DNA of 46,614 bases from Lunatibacter sp035460985 (GTDB taxonomy: Bacteria; Bacteroidota; Bacteroidia; Cytophagales; Cyclobacteriaceae). Made by a program: the position numbers and the translations under genes. Below, in pieces: positions 40,841 to 46,614 of this stretch. The notes beneath the pieces are model-generated. The model did not search any database, had not been told where the DNA came from, and saw only the letters and a list, made by a program, of their open reading frames with translations. The stretch lies in assembly GCA_035460985.1 (NCBI GenBank), contig DATHWC010000056.1, positions 1-46,614 of the forward strand, read 5' to 3'. Each line of letters starts with the position of its first letter. Positions within the stretch are counted from its first letter, which is position 1.

Positions 40841-43615
40841 GTGCATAATATTAAGCTCGTTTTTCTTTCCATTTCCTTGCTCCTCTTTTTCCATAAGCCC
40901 CTTTTCGGCCAAGAGCCGGTATTAAGGCCTTCGGAAAGAGTCCTAATTGCCCCTGACACCTTGATCAACCCGCTGGTTTTCCCGGACACGACCATTATAG
41001 CGCTTCCAGATAGTATATTAAACGTAGATGATCTCATTTTAGCCGAAGATAGTGCAAAAGTTCAACAGGTTGGTGATATTGTAACCATTATCAATTATTT
41101 TGCCGAAGATAGCATTGTGTCGGATTTTACGGCAAATAAAGTCTTTTTGTACAAAGAAGCTTGGTTTGAATATGGAGAAATCAGATTGGATGCGGATTAC
41201 ATAGTTATCGATTGGGAAAAAAGCGAACTGTTTGCATCAGGCCTAAAAGATACAACCGGCGTAGTACAGGGAACTCCCATGTTCAAGGAAGGGCAAAGTA
41301 TATACGAGATCCGCAAAGATATGCGGTATAATTTCAAAACCAGCAAAGCCATCATTACCGATGTGGTCACCCAGCAGGACGAAGGCCTGCTTCGTGGAGA
41401 AACAGTAAAAAAAGGAAGGGATGGAAGTATCTATCTGAATAAAGGGTTTTATACCACCTGTGACCTGTTGGAGCCGCATTGGCATATATCTTCTTCCAAG
41501 ATTAAATCAATTCGGGGAAAGCAGGTCGTGTCAGGTCCGTTCAATTTATACTTTAACGGCATCCCGACACCTTTAGGGCTGCCCTTTGGAATAATCCCGG
41601 ATACCCCTGAGGAAAAAGTGTCGGGGATCATTTTTCCTTCCTACGGACAGGAGCAAATCAGGGGGTTTTTCCTTAGAGATTTTGGCTATTATTTTGCCCT
41701 CAATGACTATATACACACCAAAGTAACGGGGGAGGTCTATTCACTGGGGGGCTATGGCGCCAAGACAGCCTCAGTATATAATAAGCGGTATAGGTACAAA
41801 GGAGGATTCAACATAGATTATCAGAAGTTTCAAAGTCCGGAGACGGCTGAGGTACCACTGGAATATGATGCATTCTGGCTTCGCTGGAACCATACCCCGG
41901 AATCCAGGGGGAATTCACGTTTTTCCGCCTCTGCAAATTTCGGAACCAAGTCCTACAATGACAATGTGTTGCAGCAGCAGAATTTCCAGCAAAACATGTC
42001 TTCCGACTTTTCCTCAAATATCTCTTACAGCAAAACCTTTACCGGCACACCATTCAGCATGTCAGCCAATCTGCGGCATTCCCAAAATCAGGTAACGGAC
42101 GAGGTAAATTTACTTCTACCGGATATTGCAATCAACATGAACCGGCAGAATCCTTTCCGCAATATAAAGTTTGAGCCCCTTAAAACGCTAAACATTGCTT
42201 GGAACTTCAATGCCCAAAACTCCATCAACAACCGAGTTACCAATGAGTTTGGTGTGGACCCAACGCTATTGCAGAGCCAGTTGGAGGAGTTTAACCAGCC
42301 GGTAGCTCCGGATATTTTGCCCTTTACATTCGCCAATTTACCCCAACTCCTGCGAGAAGCGGACAACGGCTTCCGGCACACCGTTCCTATTTCTTCCAAT
42401 TTCACCCTGTTTCGATTCTTCACCGGTACTGCTTCGATGAATTTCACTGAACTCTGGTACCTGGACCGAATCAACTATTACTATAACCCCCAAGAAGCCA
42501 GACTTGACCGAATCCTAGAACCGGGATTTAACCGGGTGGGATATTACAACGCCTCCTTCAACATGGCCACCAATATTTATGGGTTCTATACCTTTGGAAA
42601 AGGGTCCAAGGTAGAGGCTATCCGCCACCATATACAACCGACCTTTGGATTTAACTCCACTCCTGATTTTTCGGATCCCCGGTTTGGATTCTACCAAGAA
42701 GTCCAGGTAGACGAAACAGAGAGGACACAGCGTATTTCCCGGTATCAAAACTTCATTTACGGAGGAGCGCCACTGGGGGAGTCAAAGGCCCTGAGCATAA
42801 ATATTCGAAATGTACTGGAAGCCAAAGTAAGGTCTGAAAGTGATACCGCAGAAGTTCAGACCAAAAAGGTACCCCTACTCCAATCTTTCAACATTCAAAC
42901 AAACTACAACTTTGTCGCTGATTCCTTTCAGCTTGCCCCTATAAATTTCACCACAAGAACGTCTATGTTTGAAAATAGGGTATCTGTTAACCTAACGGCA
43001 AGCTTGGATCCCTACGCCACCGGCACCTACAAGGTACGAGAGCAAGAAACTGTGGCGCGGATAAATGATTTTGCTTTTCGGCGTGGGCAGGGGATTGGCA
43101 CGCTTAGAAATGCTACACTCAATCTTAACGGAAGTATCAATCCGAGTAAAACTGAAAAATCTCCCGGCGAGGTGAGGGATGAACTGACCAATGATTTCCT
43201 TGATCAGGGAGGCCAGTTGAATGAATTTGTGGAAAATGAAATTGACCGGATTGCCAATGATCCCAGCCAATACATTGACTGGTCCATTCCATGGAATATG
43301 ACCTTCGGATACAATTTGGCCTACAGAAAGGCCCCTAATGGAACGACCAATGTCACCCAAGCGATCAATATCTCCGGGGACTTGAGTCTCTCAGACAAAT
43401 GGAAGATTAACTTTAACTCCGGGTTTGATGTGGCTGCTAAAAATATTACCCAAACCATGATAGGTATAGCCCGGGACCTGCATTGCTGGCAAATGAATGT
43501 CAACTGGGTGCCTTTTGGGCGATTTACTAGCTATAACATCGATATCCGGGTTAAATCGAATATTCTAAGGGATTTAAAAGTATCGAGGCGCAGGTCCTTC
43601 TTTGACAGCTTTTAG
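40841..43615 (+). CDS. lptD: LPS-assembly outer-membrane protein LptD (Bacteroidota type)
   Basis: The 924-residue protein has a signal peptide (1-24, ending LFGQ), an OstA-like N-terminal domain ('NKVFLYKEAWFEYGEIRLDADYIVIDWE', 'SKAIITDVVTQQDEGLLRGETV') and a large C-terminal barrel ('FGIIPDTPEEKVSGIIFPSYG' is the conserved entry). It inserts lipopolysaccharide in the outer leaflet. The start is GTG at 40841; no ATG fits the signal peptide. The family in this phylum lacks much of the proteobacterial cysteine pattern. Confidence 0.88.
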   Translation: MHNIKLVFLSISLLLFFHKPLFGQEPVLRPSERVLIAPDTLINPLVFPDTTIIALPDSILNVDDLILAEDSAKVQQVGDIVTIINYFAEDSIVSDFTANKVFLYKEAWFEYGEIRLDADYIVIDWEKSELFASGLKDTTGVVQGTPMFKEGQSIYEIRKDMRYNFKTSKAIITDVVTQQDEGLLRGETVKKGRDGSIYLNKGFYTTCDLLEPHWHISSSKIKSIRGKQVVSGPFNLYFNGIPTPLGLPFGIIPDTPEEKVSGIIFPSYGQEQIRGFFLRDFGYYFALNDYIHTKVTGEVYSLGGYGAKTASVYNKRYRYKGGFNIDYQKFQSPETAEVPLEYDAFWLRWNHTPESRGNSRFSASANFGTKSYNDNVLQQQNFQQNMSSDFSSNISYSKTFTGTPFSMSANLRHSQNQVTDEVNLLLPDIAINMNRQNPFRNIKFEPLKTLNIAWNFNAQNSINNRVTNEFGVDPTLLQSQLEEFNQPVAPDILPFTFANLPQLLREADNGFRHTVPISSNFTLFRFFTGTASMNFTELWYLDRINYYYNPQEARLDRILEPGFNRVGYYNASFNMATNIYGFYTFGKGSKVEAIRHHIQPTFGFNSTPDFSDPRFGFYQEVQVDETERTQRISRYQNFIYGGAPLGESKALSINIRNVLEAKVRSESDTAEVQTKKVPLLQSFNIQTNYNFVADSFQLAPINFTTRTSMFENRVSVNLTASLDPYATGTYKVREQETVARINDFAFRRGQGIGTLRNATLNLNGSINPSKTEKSPGEVRDELTNDFLDQGGQLNEFVENEIDRIANDPSQYIDWSIPWNMTFGYNLAYRKAPNGTTNVTQAINISGDLSLSDKWKINFNSGFDVAAKNITQTMIGIARDLHCWQMNVNWVPFGRFTSYNIDIRVKSNILRDLKVSRRRSFFDSF

Positions 43616-43653
43616 TCAGAGTTAAGTTTTGAAAATCCATCTATTCTCCCGTA

Positions 43654-44871
43654 CTAGACCAGAGACCGCTCTATGGGCATGGTCATACAGCGCGGTCCGC
43701 CAAGTCCTCTTGACAGTTCGGAAGAAGGTATATCCAAGACTTCAACACCAACATCCCTTAATGCCCGGTTGGTATGCTTGTTTCGGCTATAGGAGATCAC
43801 CCGCCTTGGCCCTATTGTCAGCACATTAGCCCCGTCAAACCACTGTTCCCTCAGTGCATAGTCCGGATTACCATTGCCCGTATGGATAATCTGGAGATGG
43901 GAAATTTCTTTTTGAAGAATAGTTGCCAACGAGTCCGTCAGAACAGTTTTTTTCACATGAACCTGATCATTATCATGGGCTTTAAAGGTATAGACGGCCG
44001 TTTGTACTACAGCATCTAACGCATCCGGGTAAGTAAGAATAAGATTTTCATCCAGAATGGTAAATACAGTGTCCAAGTGCATAAAATTGCGCTTTTTTGG
44101 CAGCTGCACCATGTAAACCCTTTCTATGGTACCTTCAGAAATCACCCTTTTGGCCAAATGATAGATGGCTTTCTCATCTGTTCTCTCCGAATGCCCAACG
44201 GCAATAGCTTTCTCGGATAAAATGATCACATCACCACCTTCTATACTGGGTGGATTGCTGTGACTCTCCAACGGATAAACTGTATGAATTTGATCCCGAA
44301 AGAGCCCGTGATTTTCAAAGACGCTGCGGACCATATTTGCTTCCCGCTGCCGTTCCTCCATCTTCATGCTCGAAAACATCACCCCGCCTGGAGTGACTGC
44401 AGCGGTATCGCGTTGAAAATATAAGTTGGGACTTGGGGGAATCAAATAAGCAAAGTCCATCAACTCTTCCAACTGCAATCCCTCCATTTTCCTTTTGGCC
44501 TCATGGACCTTTAGACCTGCGATCAATGCCGTGGCACATTCTGAGGTTGAGAGCTTTTCCATCAGGTCATCTACCAAATGTCCAAGGCGGTATTTTTGTA
44601 AAGCTTCTGACAGGAGCTGCCGAAGCAATGTCTTGTTTGTCAGAATTTCCATTAGAAGTTCATGAAACAAATACACTTTAGCCCCGGTAGCTTGTATCAA
44701 TAGACTACGGAAATAGTCATGCTCCTTTTGCATCTCCTCCAGATACGGCACGTCTTCAAAGAGAAGCAGGTGTTTATTGTAAGGAGTAAGCCGATCTATT
44801 TCTTTTCCCGGTCTGTGCATCAATACAGATTTCAATGTGCCGTACTCAGATTTTATTCGAAGGTCTGTCAT
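43654..44871 (-). CDS. arcA: arginine deiminase
   Basis: The 405-residue guanidino-group hydrolase converts arginine to citrulline and ammonia. Diagnostic segments are 'SVLMHRPGKEIDRLTPYN', 'LYFQRDTA', 'IEGGDVIILS', 'FMHLDTVFTI', 'YALREQWFDGANVLTI' and the C-terminal nucleophile 'GGPRCMTMPI' (Cys near 396). The usual FTRDP of deiminases is FQRDT here. ATG at 44869-44871 is chosen (TTG one codon earlier). No arcB, arcC or arcD gene lies beside it, so it is not part of a full deiminase pathway operon here. Confidence 0.87.
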   Translation of the reverse strand: MTDLRIKSEYGTLKSVLMHRPGKEIDRLTPYNKHLLLFEDVPYLEEMQKEHDYFRSLLIQATGAKVYLFHELLMEILTNKTLLRQLLSEALQKYRLGHLVDDLMEKLSTSECATALIAGLKVHEAKRKMEGLQLEELMDFAYLIPPSPNLYFQRDTAAVTPGGVMFSSMKMEERQREANMVRSVFENHGLFRDQIHTVYPLESHSNPPSIEGGDVIILSEKAIAVGHSERTDEKAIYHLAKRVISEGTIERVYMVQLPKKRNFMHLDTVFTILDENLILTYPDALDAVVQTAVYTFKAHDNDQVHVKKTVLTDSLATILQKEISHLQIIHTGNGNPDYALREQWFDGANVLTIGPRRVISYSRNKHTNRALRDVGVEVLDIPSSELSRGLGGPRCMTMPIERSLV

Positions 44872-45101
44872 CAATTATGGTTTGATAAATTGCGCAAAAA
44901 GTTATTTGTCCCCGTAATTTCGTAAAAAGTGGACAATTTTATCATTTATTTTTTAAATTGGCGCGAGCTCATGTTCTACCTACCCAAATCGGGTTTTAGA
45001 TAATGTGGAGAAATCGTTTTGAAGAGCAATTATAAATATTTGAAATACATTTTTTGATATTTTTAATTATTATGTAGTTTTGGGAAATCTTTTTTAAAAA
45101 A

Positions 45102-45509
45102 ATGGACCAATGGAAATTTAGCCCTTACTTACAACTTTTTTGCTTGATTGTTTTCGGGGGCATTGGTTTCGGATGTACATTTGATGGATTTTATTTCTGG
45201 CACGCTAAAATCGATTTAAATGGTAGTCTCGATAATTTGACACAATTATCAAATGTCACCAAGGTTATCAAAAAACTAACCATTAACAGTAACAGCTAAC
45301 GGTCCTTGGTAGGGCTTCAAAATTTAGTTTTTGTCGGTAGAGGAAATTTGCCAACTTTAGATATTTCAAACAATGAATACCTGATGGGCTTTTGTGCGTT
45401 GACAAACCTGTTCGAAAATGGTACTTACCATAATGTAAGAATACAGGGTAATTACTATAATCCAACGATAGAACAGATAAAATCCGGGGAATGTCAAGGT
45501 GATTATTGA
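45102..45509 (+). pseudogene. LRR/receptor-L-like lipoprotein with in-frame TAA
   Basis: The frame starts at ATG 45102, has a lipoprotein-like signal ('LFCLIVFGGIGFGCTF') and runs 65 codons to TAA at 45297-45299, then continues in the same frame to TGA at 45507-45509. The parts join logically: 'LNGSLDNLTQLSNVTKVIKKLTINSN' and 'SLVGLQNLVFVGRGNLPTLDISNNEYLMGFCALTNLF' plus 'VRIQGNYYNPTIEQIKSGECQ'. This is the layout of short leucine-rich surface proteins in Bacteroidota. Without the stop it would be about 134 residues, itself short for the group, so it may already be a reduced gene. Confidence 0.65.
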
Positions 45510-45535
45510 AAAAATAGAAGTCCAAAATACTTACT

Positions 45536-45576
45536 AAAACCAAATACTTCCGCTATTGTCGGAAGTATTTGGTTTT
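45536..45576. terminator. strong bidirectional terminator
   Basis: A perfect 17-bp stem (45536-45552 with 45560-45576; AAAACCAAATACTTCCG/CGGAAGTATTTGGTTTT) closes a 7-base loop and has T-rich ends in both directions. It separates the LRR pseudogene and tyrA, which converge on it. Confidence 0.92.
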
Positions 45577-45642
45577 TTACTTTTTATAAAGAAATCGATG
45601 TCAAAGTTTACCTAATACTTCGCTCACCTACAAGAAAGATAA

Positions 45643-46497
45643 TTACTTCCCTTTTTCCAAATCCAGAATATCCCGGATCTTATTCGCTTCTACCATCTCC
45701 TCGGTAAGGCCTTGATAGTCCTCCGCTGCGATCTTATCTCTGAATTGCTGCATATGTGAAATGTAGGAATCCATGGCTTCGAGTAGATTCTTCCGGTTTT
45801 CTATAAAAATCGGGGCCCACATGGCGGGTGAGCTTTTTGCCAATCTAACTGTAGATGCAAATCCACTGCCTGCCATATCGAAGATATGTCTTTCGTCTGC
45901 CGTCTTATCCAGCACCGTTTTGCCTAGCATAAATGAGGTAACGTGCGAAAGATGGGAAACAAAGGCCAAATGCAAATCATGGTCTTTGGGATCCATAAAC
46001 CGAAGCTTCATATTCATCAGTTCAAAAAGCTCATAGGCCATGCCTTTAAGGTGTACATCGGTCTTTTCCATCTCACAAATAATCATGACCTTGCCGTCAA
46101 AAAGATTCAGTTCTGCGGCTTTTGGACCGGAGTTTTCTGTACCTGCAATAGGGTGAACCGCAAGGTAATTTGCCCGCTTGGGGTTATTGGCAACTTTCTC
46201 GCAGATCAGTTCCTTTGTCGATCCAAAGTCAAAGACCAAGGTTCGATCACCCGTATTGGCCAGTGTTTCTTCCAAAAGCGAAGTGAGGGTGTCGACCGGC
46301 GTTGCCAGTACGACCACATCTGTGTCTGCGTCAGGAGTTTCTTTGGCTTCACTGATCATTCCCAGTGCCAGTGCCTGTTCCAAATGCTGCGGGTTTTGGT
46401 CGTAGCCAGTCAACACGAGGTCAGGCCTGTTCTTTTTCACCACCAAGGCAAACGATCCACCCAGCAAACCGAGTCCGACGATATGTATTTTTTTCAT
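45643..46497 (-). CDS. tyrA: prephenate dehydrogenase
   Basis: The 284-residue enzyme oxidises prephenate to 4-hydroxyphenylpyruvate in tyrosine synthesis. The NAD-binding GLGLLGGS lies at residues 8-15. Also present are 'VFDFGSTKELI', 'HPIAGTENSGP' (catalytic His) and 'HLAFVSHLSHVTSFML'. ATG at 46495-46497 is chosen, giving the standard 'MKKIHIVGLGLLGGSFAL' start; an upstream TTG extension is unlikely. No chorismate mutase domain is fused. Confidence 0.92.
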   Translation of the reverse strand: MKKIHIVGLGLLGGSFALVVKKNRPDLVLTGYDQNPQHLEQALALGMISEAKETPDADTDVVVLATPVDTLTSLLEETLANTGDRTLVFDFGSTKELICEKVANNPKRANYLAVHPIAGTENSGPKAAELNLFDGKVMIICEMEKTDVHLKGMAYELFELMNMKLRFMDPKDHDLHLAFVSHLSHVTSFMLGKTVLDKTADERHIFDMAGSGFASTVRLAKSSPAMWAPIFIENRKNLLEAMDSYISHMQQFRDKIAAEDYQGLTEEMVEANKIRDILDLEKGK

Positions 46498-46533
46498 GTG
46501 TTTATAATTGGTTTTTAATGGTAACATAGCCTG

Positions 46534-46614
46534 TCCCGATCAGAATCGGGAGAAACTCGCATGTTTGATAATCGTCCCTATGTGTGGCGTTTTCGTCATG
46601 CTCGATTTCATGTG
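46534..46614. repeat. hairpin repeat with GTCATGCTC block, copy 2 (window edge)
   Basis: TCCCGATCAGAATCGGGA (46534-46551) forms a 7-bp stem; after 42 bases CGTCATGCTCGATTTCATGT follows, matching 36789-36808 at 18 of 20 positions. The repeat runs to the window edge, upstream of tyrA, and may continue beyond it. Confidence 0.6.

Noticed and set aside
39118..45509. Alternative genetic code or general stop readthrough
   Set aside because: TAA, TAG and TGA all end many intact genes in the window, so the two interrupted genes are better explained as individual lesions or errors.

Overview
The window looks like a chromosomal segment from a member of the Bacteroidota, most likely Cytophagales (Cyclobacteriaceae-like). 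The evidence is a multicopper oxidase with a type IX secretion C-terminal domain, a TonB-dependent receptor paired with a surface lipoprotein, a Bacteroidota-type LptD, PorT-like barrel proteins, TAnnTTTG-like promoter elements, weak Shine-Dalgarno signals and moderate GC. No rRNA, tRNA, CRISPR array or intact prophage was recognised.

Layout. 1-2.6 kb: two convergent, nearly identical copies of a stand-alone E2-type acyltransferase, then a DUF2254 membrane protein. 2.6-6.9 kb: an accessory patch with a solo HigA-like regulator, a T9SS-secreted multicopper oxidase bracketed by two remnants of the same IS91-type (HUH/Y2) transposase, an unidentified decayed ORF, a beheaded PIN-domain toxin and an inverted-repeat element. 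6.9-10 kb: a 57-residue membrane protein, a beta-barrel protein, and a lemA-TPM-TPM operon whose last gene runs straight into a relic of a low-molecular-weight phosphatase-like gene. 10-11.2 kb: the ruins of toxin-antitoxin loci, with an intact MntA-like nucleotidyltransferase, a HepT cut in half, and a DUF5615 PIN-like toxin fused out of frame to the HepT stump. 11.2-20.6 kb: a tail-anchored unknown, an Asp/Glu racemase, a BNR-type lipoprotein, a two-gene molybdenum hydroxylase (IorAB-like, Tat-exported), a LOG-family nucleosidase with a lytic transglycosylase, and an AsmA-like protein. 20.6-23.6 kb: uvrA. 23.6-29.2 kb: lipoprotein, TonB receptor and a secreted transglutaminase-like protein. 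The lipoprotein and transglutaminase-like genes share a 13-bp operator-like sequence. 29.3-38.4 kb: mostly housekeeping genes (zinc metallopeptidase, MazG, tandem ABC ATPase, dtd, SDR, YkvA, IscA-like, DUF4268-folB-divIVA, WD40, Sfp-type PPTase). 38.4-46.6 kb: redoxin, a SirB1-type transglutaminase gene broken by one amber codon, an amidase divergent from lptD, arginine deiminase, an LRR lipoprotein broken by one ochre codon, and tyrA.

How it fits together. Much of the window is stable core: envelope biogenesis (amidase, lptD, AsmA-like, lytic transglycosylase), DNA repair (uvrA), tRNA and nucleotide quality control (dtd, mazG) and amino-acid and cofactor metabolism (tyrA, folB). Between the core blocks lie decaying mobile or toxin modules and several families of short hairpin repeats. 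The most informative anomalies are the shared operator around the TonB cluster, the toxin-module fusions, the oxidase bracketed by transposase remnants, two otherwise intact genes each interrupted by one in-frame stop, and the IscA-like protein that lacks its CxC ligands.
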